64,000 bases of DNA from Methanospirillum hungatei JF-1 (GTDB lineage Archaea; Halobacteriota; Methanomicrobia; Methanomicrobiales; Methanospirillaceae). The notes under the pieces were generated by a model, which worked only from the letters and a program-made list of their open reading frames with translations, was not told where the DNA came from and did not search any database. Both the position numbers and the translations under genes were made by a program. Positions 49,501-58,686 of the stretch are shown piece by piece (position 1 is the first letter of the stretch; the number at the start of each line of letters is the position of its first letter). The stretch lies in the NCBI RefSeq assembly GCF_000013445.1, contig NC_007796.1, positions 780,936-844,935 on the forward strand. The letters run 5' to 3'.

Positions 49501-49700
49501 GAGAGCTAATCCCGAGGAATAATCTCTGTGAGGCTCTCCTCTCTCTTGATGATGCTGATGCCCAGGATGCTTTTGTGGATCTTTTGTTCAGATTCGGGTA
49601 CATGGCATTTCCTGTTAAAGAGGTGGAGGAGTCATGGAGTGTTCCGGGTTTGAACCGGGATCACAGAACCATTACCGGCTATATGGATGGGTATTGGTGA
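46592..49700 (+). pseudogene. giant TPR protein broken by a one-base frameshift
   Basis: The 5' frame (46592-48589) and the 3' frame (open to 49700) are one protein of about 1,035 residues made of TPR-like helical pairs throughout (for example ARYLAYKGLLLDNLSRYEEA and WNNRGLAKLGLEDFEGAVSDF). The frames join if one C is removed from CCCC at 48574-48577, giving DYFPNSPEVRYLKN. Start GTG 46592 or ATG 46661. TPR scaffolds bind partner peptides; the next genes (mini-protein, vWA) begin 36 bases later, so they may have formed one complex. Slippage or a sequencing error at the C-run are alternatives to true inactivation. Confidence 0.8.
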
Positions 49701-49736
49701 GCATATTACGTCAGTATTTTTGAGGAGGTGATAATC

Positions 49737-49871
49737 ATGGATATATTTGGATTCTGGCTGCATCAGGCGTTAGGTCTGCATCTGCAGGAGGAAGAAGAAA
49801 GAAAGGAGAAGGAGAGAAAGAAGCGAGAGGAAGAAGAGAAGAAGATGAGGTGGTACCATGACAAACGATGA
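49737..49871 (+). CDS. 44-residue charged mini-protein coupled to the vWA gene
   Basis: ATG 49737 follows an excellent Shine-Dalgarno (GAGGAGGTGAT). The product begins MDIFGFWLHQALGLHLQ, an amphipathic or membrane-touching helix, then a Glu/Lys/Arg-only coiled-coil-like stretch, and ends WYHDKR. Its stop overlaps the vWA start by 14 bases, so the two are translationally coupled. No family known to me. The codons are dominated by GAA/GAG/AAG, so the possibility of a low-complexity leader peptide remains. Confidence 0.6.
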   Translation: MDIFGFWLHQALGLHLQEEEERKEKERKKREEEEKKMRWYHDKR

Positions 49872-50580
49872 TAAAACAAACGGGAAGAATATGGAAGAAT
49901 ATAAAGCGACTCCTGTATCTGATGCAGGGGGCGAAATGGGCCGGACGAATGCAGATGAAGATGTCAGGCTTGATATCACGGTTATTCTGGACCGGTCAGG
50001 TTCCATGGATCCCATCTGTGATGACGCTATTGGATCATTTAATGCATTTCTTAAAGCCAGGAAGGATAGCAATCCAAATTCACTCATGACAGTTGTGCTC
50101 TTTGATGATGAGTACCTTGTCAGAGAAGTGGGTGTGCCAATTCAAGCAGTTCAACCATTGAATGACCGGACATATGTTCCACGGGGGAACACTGCTCTTT
50201 TTGATGCTATCGGAAAGACAATAAGGACGATTGAGGAGCGAACACATGAGGATGAAGAGGTGATGGTTGCCATACTTACCGACGGGCAGGAGAATGCATC
50301 GGTTGAGTATACTCTGGAACAAATCCGATCCCTCATTATAGAGAAAGAAGCAAAAGACTGGGACTTTGTGTATCTCTCAGCAGATCCCTCGGCTTTTGAT
50401 GATGGGAAAGCTATGGGATTTCAGGCATCCAAGATGGCAATGTACAAAAAAGAAGAGATGCATGAGGCATATGCTCACATGGATGAGATGCTTGCAATGA
50501 AATTATCCAAGGCCAGGGATATTAAAATTATGAAACGACGAATGAGGGGAAATGTGGAAGAGGATAAAATGTACCAGTAG
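49858..50580 (+). CDS. von Willebrand factor A domain protein
   Basis: 240 residues. After an acidic 37-residue lead the vWA fold starts with DITVILDRSGSM (MIDAS DxSGS at 45-49). The second MIDAS element is GNTALFDAIG (Thr near 105) and the third AILTDGQENAS (Asp near 132), so metal binding is complete. It has no signal peptide and is presumably cytoplasmic, binding a partner through the metal site. Neighbours suggest the TPR protein or the tubulin-like module. Confidence 0.88.
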   Translation: MTNDDKTNGKNMEEYKATPVSDAGGEMGRTNADEDVRLDITVILDRSGSMDPICDDAIGSFNAFLKARKDSNPNSLMTVVLFDDEYLVREVGVPIQAVQPLNDRTYVPRGNTALFDAIGKTIRTIEERTHEDEEVMVAILTDGQENASVEYTLEQIRSLIIEKEAKDWDFVYLSADPSAFDDGKAMGFQASKMAMYKKEEMHEAYAHMDEMLAMKLSKARDIKIMKRRMRGNVEEDKMYQ

Positions 50581-51036
50581 GGGAGAGGAGGTACAGGGTA
50601 ATTCCTCTAAAATTCTCCTTCTAGTTTAAAATTTAATCAATTCCGATGGGAATACTACTATTCAGCATGACAAGGATATTCTCTTCTCTATTATTTGTTA
50701 AATCATTATTCTCCATTTGAAAAATTGTATTGAGATGGTAATGGAGCGAAAAAACGACATAATATAAAGAAACTGACATAATCAAATATTACGGATACGA
50801 ATTCATAGTATGTTTCAGCAATGAAAATTCAGTTAAGACCTGACCTTGAAAGATACGATCTCATTTTAAGATTAATAGTGCATTTAGTATAATTGAGGGC
50901 AAAAGTTATACTCATCACAAGAGGAAAAGCTTGAGAGTGATCTTTCCTCACCATTATATGAGGATAATTCATGCTTTTCCGGTATCTTTATGCGACCGGA
51001 GAATGGATAGTAGATAATAGCAGAGGTTAGGAAATC
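50581..51036. other. intergenic region, no gene seen
   Basis: 456 AT-rich bases. I find no open frame, repeat or hairpin of note. The last 20 bases carry GAGGTTAGG, the ribosome site for the CARF gene. Confidence 0.5.
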
Positions 51037-51810
51037 ATGCCCAGAGCTTTCAACAAGGATATGAAAACTGCAATTATTGCCCCAATAGGAACAAGCCCCC
51101 CGGTCATTACTGCAGGTATTGACGCACTTGATGAACCGGTATCTGATCTAGTGCTCCTCGCGACAAAGGATGAACAGGTATTAGCCGGCTGTGATGTCGT
51201 AAAACTTGGACTTAAATCCAGATACCCCCGAATCAGGGTTCATGTAGAGCTGCTTCCGTTTGATGATATCAGTTCAGATGTTGAAAATCTCACATTCATG
51301 GCAATTGCAGCACGTGTGATTAAGAAAGAACGTGAAAGTTATGGGTGTGAGCGTATTCTGCTCAATGTGGCCGGCGGAAGAAAGAACATGTGTATCACTC
51401 TTGCACTCCTGGGGCAACTTCTTAATGTGGATGGAGTGTATCATATTGTGAACCATGAGGTAAAACTCTTCAATCAACACCTGGAACGAATGAGACCGAC
51501 GATGATGAGATTGTTCCGGGCTGAAAAAGAAGAGGACAAAATTATGATATATGCAGATAACCGGGAGATGTTTGAGTACATCCTGTATCCTCCAAAGAAT
51601 GAATATGAGTTGATCCGAATTCCAACACTTCCCTATCCTGTCTCGTATATCAGTTCCCTCTTAAGCCGGGTGGTTTTTGATCCGTATATGTTAAATGAAG
51701 AGGATTGTTCTCTTCTTCTTCATCATGGAATTCTTGAGCGTCAGGGGAATAATCTGTATATTTCCGATTATGGAGCAAAATTTTTAGATGTCCTTGTTGG
51801 AAAGGGGTAA
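51037..51810 (+). CDS. CARF-domain protein with C-terminal winged helix
   Basis: 257 residues. Residues 10-155 form a Rossmann-like CARF domain: AIIAPIGTSPPVITAGIDAL, the strand VSDLVLLAT, and the ligand motif LLNVAGGRKNM (110-118), the counterpart of the N-x-T-G-G-T-K motif that holds cyclic oligoadenylate. Residues 190-257 look like a winged helix (SYISSLLSRVV, LLLHHGILERQGNNLYISDYG). There is no HEPN or nuclease motif. It resembles CARF-wHTH regulators such as Csa3, or a stand-alone ring nuclease-like CARF. ATG 51061 is a possible shorter start. Convergent with the next gene, overlapping by 27 bases. Confidence 0.75.
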   Translation: MPRAFNKDMKTAIIAPIGTSPPVITAGIDALDEPVSDLVLLATKDEQVLAGCDVVKLGLKSRYPRIRVHVELLPFDDISSDVENLTFMAIAARVIKKERESYGCERILLNVAGGRKNMCITLALLGQLLNVDGVYHIVNHEVKLFNQHLERMRPTMMRLFRAEKEEDKIMIYADNREMFEYILYPPKNEYELIRIPTLPYPVSYISSLLSRVVFDPYMLNEEDCSLLLHHGILERQGNNLYISDYGAKFLDVLVGKG

Positions 51811-52410
51811 TGAGACTTTGTTGAGGCGTAATTCTGCCGGCTCTCCATTCAGTTTTTTTGCCTCGTCCATTGCTGCCTTCAGGTAGGTATCAGCAACGAT
51901 GAGGATTTTATCCGCAGAGATTTTTTCCGCATGGGCCTTTGCATAATAGTTTTTACCAATATTTTCTATCTGCATCTGGGTCCGGTATAAGACCATTGGA
52001 AGTTTATCAAGGTATGCCAGCCATGAATTGAGCATGACTTTCCCCTCCGGACTGATGTGATATGAATTCGCCCTGGTTACTGCTCCTGAAAGTTCATCGG
52101 CATATTGGATATTTAAAGTAAGCATGGCTCCATTCAGATCACCTTCTGATATTTCATTGGATAATTGTGTATAGATGTCTTGTATTGTTCTTCCAGTCGT
52201 GAGAATATCAGATGCCAGACGTTTATCTTCGAAAGGTTTTTCCGTTTCCACTGGTGTCACGGACTGATTCAGGGTCGGGGTTGTCGGGATTGGCGTTGAG
52301 TTTGGTTTTTCCTGATGTACGAGCGATATGGAAAGAAATAATAAGAGACAGGTCAGGATGATCCCAACCAGTATACCTGTAAAAAATGATTTGAGACATG
52401 GATCATTCAT
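51784..52410 (-). CDS. membrane-anchored extracytoplasmic protein, unknown
   Basis: 208 residues. One N-terminal transmembrane helix (about 9-31), a Pro/Thr-rich spacer (to about 58) and a helical outer domain (ASDILTTGRTIQDIYTQLSNEIS, later ISADKILIVADTYLKAAMDEAKKL). Single-pass anchor with outside domain. I recognise no family. Confidence 0.6.
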   Translation of the reverse strand: MNDPCLKSFFTGILVGIILTCLLLFLSISLVHQEKPNSTPIPTTPTLNQSVTPVETEKPFEDKRLASDILTTGRTIQDIYTQLSNEISEGDLNGAMLTLNIQYADELSGAVTRANSYHISPEGKVMLNSWLAYLDKLPMVLYRTQMQIENIGKNYYAKAHAEKISADKILIVADTYLKAAMDEAKKLNGEPAELRLNKVSLPLSNKDI

Positions 52411-52572
52411 AATTTCAGTACTAGTTAATATCCATCAGTATTTTTATTATTTATGATATGTGATAAACATGAGGTGTTGACCAGTAATCAAGAGAGATTT
52501 ACATATTCCTCATGACTGTGGATTTACAAAATCGGTGATGGTCCATTTCTATCTGTTCAGAATAAAATCAAT

Positions 52573-53436
52573 ATGTTTATGTATTGGAGAAAAGTAATGG
52601 CTAATATGCTTAAACTTCATAAAATTCAGGGCGGACTTATACTGGGATTACTGCTTTTATTTTTATGTATTCCTGCATCAGCAGCCATAGATCTGACGTC
52701 ATCATCTGTCTTTGATTCCGGGGGTTTAACACCTGCTTTTGGCGAAGAGATTCAGACAACAATTATTATCAAATCAGGTCCTCATGACGTTGAAGACCTG
52801 AAAATTGTTTTTTTAGAGATGGATGGGCTTATTGATCCTCTTTCTTTTGGAAAATCGCTGTTTCCAATCGAGACACAAGCTAATATTACGCTCGATAATA
52901 ATGTTCTTTTCTGTGACCATCTGAAAGCAGGAGAGGAACTGACCATAACGTTTCATGTATATCCGAAGAGTACTCAAAAGTCAATGATTACCCCTGTTCA
53001 GATGCAGATCTCCTATATTCAACTTGGACAAAAAATATCAGAACAAAAAACGGTTACAACTGCTATGGACCAGTCTGCGTGGCATACTCTGCAAACCACC
53101 CGGACCAGTACAAATAATACTGGGATTCTTCTTATTCTTGCCGCTCTTGGAATTGCGATTGTGATTATACTCATCCTCATTGTGAAGATGAAGGACATGA
53201 ATGTGCAGGATACCTCAAAGAAGATAGTTTCCCGTGATGTGAGTATTCTGAAAGAGATAAAAAGCAGACTTGACGGGATTGAAAACCCATCCACCAGTAT
53301 TATTGAACTGCAACATTATGTAAAGTCTGAACTGGATAAGATTATGAATAATAAAATTGGAACTGATTTGCCTGAAGATGGTAGCAGAAAGATAGAAAAT
53401 CCAGATAAACCAAAGAAGACCGGGGATAAATTCTGA
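52573..53436 (+). CDS. single-pass membrane protein with cytoplasmic coiled-coil tail
   Basis: 287 residues (or 279 from ATG 52597, MANMLKLHK). A signal peptide (to about 38, ending ASAAID) is followed by a beta-rich outer domain of S-layer/COG1361 type. One transmembrane helix (about 184-205) leads to a charged cytoplasmic tail (SILKEIKSRLDGIENPSTSIIELQHYVKSEL) that can form a coiled coil. It ends 8 bases before the tubulin-like gene, so it is a good candidate for the membrane anchor of that filament. Confidence 0.7.
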   Translation: MFMYWRKVMANMLKLHKIQGGLILGLLLLFLCIPASAAIDLTSSSVFDSGGLTPAFGEEIQTTIIIKSGPHDVEDLKIVFLEMDGLIDPLSFGKSLFPIETQANITLDNNVLFCDHLKAGEELTITFHVYPKSTQKSMITPVQMQISYIQLGQKISEQKTVTTAMDQSAWHTLQTTRTSTNNTGILLILAALGIAIVIILILIVKMKDMNVQDTSKKIVSRDVSILKEIKSRLDGIENPSTSIIELQHYVKSELDKIMNNKIGTDLPEDGSRKIENPDKPKKTGDKF

Positions 53437-53444
53437 GGGATATT

Positions 53445-55643
53445 ATGAGTGATAAGGATTTATTTGAGGAGTCAGGTATCATCCCAACCCTTGCAATTGG
53501 TGTCGGGATGGGGGGAGTGAGTGTTGTCAAGGAGTTCATCTCTTTTGTTGAGAAGAATGGAATCATTGATAATTACCGGTTTGTTGCAATTGATTCAAAT
53601 ATTGATGATCTGAACAGGATCATAGAGTTTGCACCAAATACCTCGAAAATTGCGATTACCGATCACCAGTACGATGTGATGAATCTGAAAAAAAATTGTC
53701 CATATCTGCATAAATGGGTCGTTATGCAAAAGGGAGGTGCTCTTCAGGAGCGGGTGTATGGACGATTTCTGCTTGATCTTCACAAGGAAGAGATAACAAG
53801 GACGATTACTGCCCATATACATGATCTCTCAAATCTCTGGAAAGAGAAGGAAGGTGGCGGTGAGAAGCGGGGTCACATTGCAATCTGGATTATTCATTCT
53901 CTGGGTGGGGGAACAGGTAGTGGATCTTTCCCGGCTCTCGCCATCTATCTGCAGAAGATAGTAAAGGAAATCCTGGGTAATAAAGGAATTACTCCGCATA
54001 TCTATGGGGTTGGTATTCTTCCTTCCGGGACAAATATTACCGACATCTCAACTGCAACGTTCACAAAGAGATATTTTGCTAATTCCTTTGCTGCTCTTGA
54101 GGAGGTTAAGGTTCTGGCAGCAGCATCAGATGTTGCCCCTGTAACCCTGAAACTTCCGTTTCATGGTGAACCTATTCAGGTTACGGAACGGCCTTTTGAA
54201 CGGTATTTCCTGTTCGGTATTGATGAAGAGCTGACGACGAAGCTTCGGAAGGAGAAGGGGGAGATGGTTGATGATTATCTCTCCCATGCAAATAAGATTA
54301 TTGTAACTATGATGTTTGCTCTTCCCCAGTATCCAAAAGGTTTGGAGAATCTATGGAAGGATGTTCCAAGTCCTTTTGCCTCTTTTGGAGAAAGCGAACT
54401 GAATATTCCTATTCGGTTGGTGAAATATCTTGCAGGGGAAAATGATCTTCTCGGTCCTGTTATTGATGAGAATGAATCGGTGAAGGCAGAATTGCGTAAG
54501 CTGGTCATTGATGCGATGAAAGAATTTTTGCGGAACTTGAATGAGTCATTTCTTGAGGACCGGGCGTTAGCAGTGTTCCAGGAGTATCGTCTTTTGGGTC
54601 TGGCTTATTTTGTGGGGAAATTGCAGAATCAGATCAATAAACTTCAGATTAATATTCAGTCAGAATATGAGGAAGAACTGGATACCTGGTGGGAGACGCT
54701 TAGAAGTGAGAGCTGGTCATGTGACCAGATTGAGCGGGCAGGGGTTGTTGGATTAGAAGAGAAACATAATCTGATTGTTGAGCTTTTTAATTCCCGAATT
54801 GAGGAACTTGTGAGAAAATTAGACTCACTTCTGGTCAGTCCTTTGAAAAAGCCGGATCTTCGGGAACGAAAGGAGAAGATTGAGAAGATTTTGCATGATC
54901 TTGAAGTTTTAAAGGTAAAAACTCTGAAAGTCAGAACATTAAAGCAATATGTTGATACGAAGATAGGGGAGAAACTTTCTCTTCAAAACCGTGATTCGAA
55001 GGAGAAGATCCTGGGTGTTGCATCTATCGTTACCTTTGCGAGGAAGAAGGATGCATACCGCCAGAATGTCTTGAAAAAACGGCTTGGTCTGTCTGGAAGC
55101 GGTCGGGTTTTAAATCCTGCTCTTTCTGAAGATATTATGAACAGCGTCTCTTTAGTGCGAGATATCAATGTTGCCCATATGAAGAGTCTGGCTGATTATT
55201 TCCAGACTCTAAAGTTTTCACAGAAAGATGTGGATAAAATTATAAAGAATAGGATTGAGCAGTCCCGTGACCGGCACCTTTCGGTTGCAATCGGTTCAGG
55301 GGGGGAGATTCTTACAAATCCTCGCGAAGAACTATTTATTTTATGTAATATGCTTCATGAGAGTGCACTTGGAGATAATATTGCATTTGCATCAATGAAA
55401 GTGGTGAAGATACCAAGTCAGACATATAATGATGAGAAAGTTGAGTTTATTGACTATACTCTCAATCTTTCAATTGAAGATGTGAAAGAGTACAATATTC
55501 GAAAAGCAGAGTATGTGCAGAATAAATTGAAAGAAAAAACCGATATTGCCGGGCCTATTGGAACCATCTTTGCATACCCGGAGTGGTTCCCGAAAGATCC
55601 TCTTGTTCAGGAGGTCTATCTGGATATCGGTTCTGAATCTTAA
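53445..55643 (+). CDS. tubulin/FtsZ-superfamily GTPase (Tubulin_2-like)
   Basis: 732 residues. T1 loop GVGMGGV (19-25), then the tubulin signature GGGTGSG (154-160) followed by SFPALAIYLQKI. The core continues with IYGVGILPSGTNI. Residues from about 390 are long charged helices (coiled coil) and the C-terminus returns to mixed fold. It is about twice the length of FtsZ and lacks the FtsZ C-terminal peptide, as in the FtsZ-like families proposed for membrane remodelling in archaea and bacteria. Ribosome site GAGGGATAT before ATG 53445. It should bind GTP and polymerise; that is family knowledge. Confidence 0.88.
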   Translation: MSDKDLFEESGIIPTLAIGVGMGGVSVVKEFISFVEKNGIIDNYRFVAIDSNIDDLNRIIEFAPNTSKIAITDHQYDVMNLKKNCPYLHKWVVMQKGGALQERVYGRFLLDLHKEEITRTITAHIHDLSNLWKEKEGGGEKRGHIAIWIIHSLGGGTGSGSFPALAIYLQKIVKEILGNKGITPHIYGVGILPSGTNITDISTATFTKRYFANSFAALEEVKVLAAASDVAPVTLKLPFHGEPIQVTERPFERYFLFGIDEELTTKLRKEKGEMVDDYLSHANKIIVTMMFALPQYPKGLENLWKDVPSPFASFGESELNIPIRLVKYLAGENDLLGPVIDENESVKAELRKLVIDAMKEFLRNLNESFLEDRALAVFQEYRLLGLAYFVGKLQNQINKLQINIQSEYEEELDTWWETLRSESWSCDQIERAGVVGLEEKHNLIVELFNSRIEELVRKLDSLLVSPLKKPDLRERKEKIEKILHDLEVLKVKTLKVRTLKQYVDTKIGEKLSLQNRDSKEKILGVASIVTFARKKDAYRQNVLKKRLGLSGSGRVLNPALSEDIMNSVSLVRDINVAHMKSLADYFQTLKFSQKDVDKIIKNRIEQSRDRHLSVAIGSGGEILTNPREELFILCNMLHESALGDNIAFASMKVVKIPSQTYNDEKVEFIDYTLNLSIEDVKEYNIRKAEYVQNKLKEKTDIAGPIGTIFAYPEWFPKDPLVQEVYLDIGSES

Positions 55644-55713
55644 ATGATCCGGATTTCTTTTTTTCCTGATATTTGTATGAGATATTTGATGACATATGGT
55701 ATAATGGTGAATT

Positions 55714-57396
55714 ATGATTAAACGGGCACTTTTATTTGGTGGGACAGACGGGCATGGCATTATTATGACTGGTCTTTCCGAACGGGCTTTAAAGGGAGAA
55801 GGGTTTGAGGTGATTACTGTATGTTCGTATATCCGGCCATTACCGGAGAAGGAACAGGAATATGCAGATTATGGGACTCATATACCATGTTTTTTCTGGC
55901 AGTATACGTTTCCCTATTATATGAAGAATTTTGTTTCCGATTATTCCATTGTTGTTATTGTTGATATTCCCTTTCCTGAGCCTGACAACCGGTGCCCGTC
56001 TTTATCTGTTGATCAGATTGTTGAGGAGATGAAATCAGCACTCGAGATTGTTCCGAGAATTGTCCTGATTGATCATCATAAGAACTCATTTACGCATTAT
56101 GGAAAGGTTTCACAGGTTGGTGCGGAGGTTGTAATATCTTCATCAGCCATGTTTACTCATTACGGGAAACCGGATAAGTTTACTCATAAATGGGGGAGAT
56201 ATGGAGCAATTTGTGATAGGGATGATGCTGTTCTTCCGGTAACTGAAGAGGAAGAGATTTTTGCTGCACGAATAGATGCTGCGAAAACTGATATTGAAGG
56301 GTGTCTTAATGCAATACGGCAGGATGATTTTTCATTTTTTAACCATTTCTCTCCGGATATTCCAAAGCCTGATACGGTGATGGAGTATGATTCATTTCTG
56401 TATATCCCCAGATTAGCGGAAGGGTTTGGCTATAAACAATTGGATCAGGCATGCAGGCAGTATAGAAAGGATTATGCTCTTGGAGTTAGTTATCAGAACC
56501 CTGATAACCCAGTAATCCTTCTAACGACGTATTGGAAATCAGATAACCTACCGGTGGCCCTGTTGCTTGGTATGACCAGATTTCGTGGGCATGTTACTGC
56601 TCCGAATATTGATTTTTCTCATGAGATGGTCGACGATCTCATCTCGTTGTTATCTCATCCAGATAAGGGAGAGATCAAAGAAAGCGGACAGATTCTTTCT
56701 AATCAGTTCTACTCCTATGTTGCAAGGTTTTTAAGGCGGGTTGAGATTCCGTACTTTCTGACCCTGCATAAATGGGGGCATGTAGAGCATGTTATCGCGA
56801 ATGCACGGACGCTTGGGTCACTGTATGGTCTTTCAGATGAAGAACAGAAAATCCTTAACTGGGCCTGCCTTCTCCATGATATCGGGTATGGGATCGATCG
56901 TTCAATTTGTCCGGATTTTGACGAGATACACCGTCGCCATCATGAGTTTTCAGAACAGATGGTTCGTTCATGGGAAAAAGAGGGGTTGTTTTCCGGGTTT
57001 TTGAATCATGATGAGGTGAGTCTTATTGCTGATATGTGTCTGCGTCATCGGAAGAAGATGGAACTTCCAGGCAAGGAGAGAGATCATCTGTATATTTTGC
57101 TCAGGGTTGCCGATGGGATGGATAATGATTACCGAAGGGCTCAGAAAAATGATGAAGGGACACTCTATAGTGAATTGGATAAGCATTTAAATGAAGATTC
57201 CAGGCGTGAGTGGGAGAGCCATCAGGCGGTTTTAGGGCTTTCTCTGAATATAAGGGATGATGTTCTGACTTTTGTAATGATTGTTCGTGACCGGGAAAAG
57301 GCCTTCGTGAAAATTCAGGATCTGGAACGTGAGACTGAACCATTAAAACGGTATTATAAGATTCGGATAGAGATTATAGATATTACAGATGAGTAG
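55714..57396 (+). CDS. DHH-HD fused phosphodiesterase
   Basis: 560 residues. The N-terminal half is a DHH-type phosphoesterase: FGGTDGHGII near 8-17, IVDIPFPEPDN near 83-92, and VLIDHHKNS with Asp120-His121-His122. The C-terminal half (about 340-510) is an HD phosphohydrolase: KWGHVEHVI, CLLHDIGYG (His-Asp near 388), HRRHHEFS, LRHRKK and LRVADGMDND. DHH enzymes split pApA, c-di-AMP or short oligonucleotides, and HD domains split cyclic nucleotides or phosphate esters. It lies 11 bases before a CARF-HEPN gene, so a role in turning over the second messenger is plausible. The HD could be an unrelated dNTPase. Confidence 0.8.
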   Translation: MIKRALLFGGTDGHGIIMTGLSERALKGEGFEVITVCSYIRPLPEKEQEYADYGTHIPCFFWQYTFPYYMKNFVSDYSIVVIVDIPFPEPDNRCPSLSVDQIVEEMKSALEIVPRIVLIDHHKNSFTHYGKVSQVGAEVVISSSAMFTHYGKPDKFTHKWGRYGAICDRDDAVLPVTEEEEIFAARIDAAKTDIEGCLNAIRQDDFSFFNHFSPDIPKPDTVMEYDSFLYIPRLAEGFGYKQLDQACRQYRKDYALGVSYQNPDNPVILLTTYWKSDNLPVALLLGMTRFRGHVTAPNIDFSHEMVDDLISLLSHPDKGEIKESGQILSNQFYSYVARFLRRVEIPYFLTLHKWGHVEHVIANARTLGSLYGLSDEEQKILNWACLLHDIGYGIDRSICPDFDEIHRRHHEFSEQMVRSWEKEGLFSGFLNHDEVSLIADMCLRHRKKMELPGKERDHLYILLRVADGMDNDYRRAQKNDEGTLYSELDKHLNEDSRREWESHQAVLGLSLNIRDDVLTFVMIVRDREKAFVKIQDLERETEPLKRYYKIRIEIIDITDE

Positions 57397-57407
57397 AGGG
57401 AGATGAG

Positions 57408-58685
57408 ATGACAAAATTACTTTCTTTTGTCGGTACCGGGCAGTTATATGATACGATATATCGTCTGAATGGTGAGGAGTATCATACAGCTGTCGTTCAG
57501 GAGGCGTTATGCCGGTATTATAAGCCTGATGAGGTTGTGCTGTTTGTGACACGTGAGGCACGAAGCAGGAATCTTCCCATCATTGAGGCTGCGATTCCTT
57601 CTACTCCGATTACTATTGTGGATATCCCTGATGGGAAATGCGAAGATGAGATCTGGGATATCTTTTCAATAGTGACCGATTCGGTGCATGAGAATGATGA
57701 TATTATCTTTGATATCACACACGGGTTTCGATCCCTGCCGTTTATTGCCCTGCTTTCGATTGCGTATTTGAGGGAAATAAAACCCTTTTCACTGTCTGGT
57801 GTGGTGTATGGCGCGTTTGAGGCTCGTGAAACGATTCACCTGGAATCCGGGAAAGAGATTTCTCGGGCACCGGTCTTTGATCTGACCAGATTTGTGAGTA
57901 TTTTTGACTGGATGGCAGGGGTCAGGTCTTTTCTTCATCATGCCGATGCCGGGGTACTTGAGCAGATGGTTAACCAGATCTCTGATGAGGAGTTTTCACA
58001 AATCCAGAGCAGAAAAGGGACAAAACCGCTTATGGACCTGTTAGGGCCGATGTCAACGTATGCCGCGTCTGTACGGCTGTCACGACCGGTCGAGGCGATG
58101 AAGACTGCATATAGTATTCAGGAACGGTTCGAAGCTGCTACTGGAGCAATTAAAAAGCATACTCCGGTTCTGACGCCGCTTTTATCAAAGATATCAGAGA
58201 TAGAACATTTCGCGTTGCCGGAGCCTAATATCCTGACCGATGCTGTGATTCAAAAGCAGCGTGATCTTATTCAGGTTCAGCTTGAGATGGGGCTGTATCA
58301 GCAGGCGGTCACGCTGGGACGGGAATGGATGGTAACGGTACTGCTCTTTGCTGCAGGGGCCGGGGAAGAATGGCTGAAAAAAGAGACCCGAAATGAAGCG
58401 GAGAATTCACTCTCTGGTGCAGAGAAGGTACTGAGTACGCAGTCTAAAGCCCAGTCTCTTCGTAATGATAAGGAGAAACCCAGGTTCCTGGACTGGTTCT
58501 GTAGTCATGTTTCCTGGAAGGAGATGACCGGAATTTGGAGCAGGACCTCGCAGATGAGGAATGAACTGGCCCATTGCGGGATGAACCCAGAAAGCCTCAA
58601 AGTCCGGCAACTGCAAAAAAAGGTTGATAAATTTCCTGACGTTCTTGATAAGTTTTATGCTCTGATGATGGGATTACCGGGTTAA
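57408..58685 (+). CDS. csx1: CARF-HEPN ribonuclease, Csx1/TM1812 family
   Basis: 425 residues. CARF domain: MTKLLSFVGTG, VVLFVT, DIPDG and the conserved FDITHGFRSLPF (101-112). HEPN domain at the C-terminus with the RNase motif R-x4-H at 384-389 (RNELAH). The family binds cyclic oligoadenylate from Cas10 and then cleaves RNA. It is the last gene of the membrane protein, tubulin, DHH-HD row, with only 11 bases to the DHH-HD gene and its own Shine-Dalgarno (GAGGGAGATGAG). Confidence 0.92.
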   Translation: MTKLLSFVGTGQLYDTIYRLNGEEYHTAVVQEALCRYYKPDEVVLFVTREARSRNLPIIEAAIPSTPITIVDIPDGKCEDEIWDIFSIVTDSVHENDDIIFDITHGFRSLPFIALLSIAYLREIKPFSLSGVVYGAFEARETIHLESGKEISRAPVFDLTRFVSIFDWMAGVRSFLHHADAGVLEQMVNQISDEEFSQIQSRKGTKPLMDLLGPMSTYAASVRLSRPVEAMKTAYSIQERFEAATGAIKKHTPVLTPLLSKISEIEHFALPEPNILTDAVIQKQRDLIQVQLEMGLYQQAVTLGREWMVTVLLFAAGAGEEWLKKETRNEAENSLSGAEKVLSTQSKAQSLRNDKEKPRFLDWFCSHVSWKEMTGIWSRTSQMRNELAHCGMNPESLKVRQLQKKVDKFPDVLDKFYALMMGLPG

Positions 58686-58686
58686 T

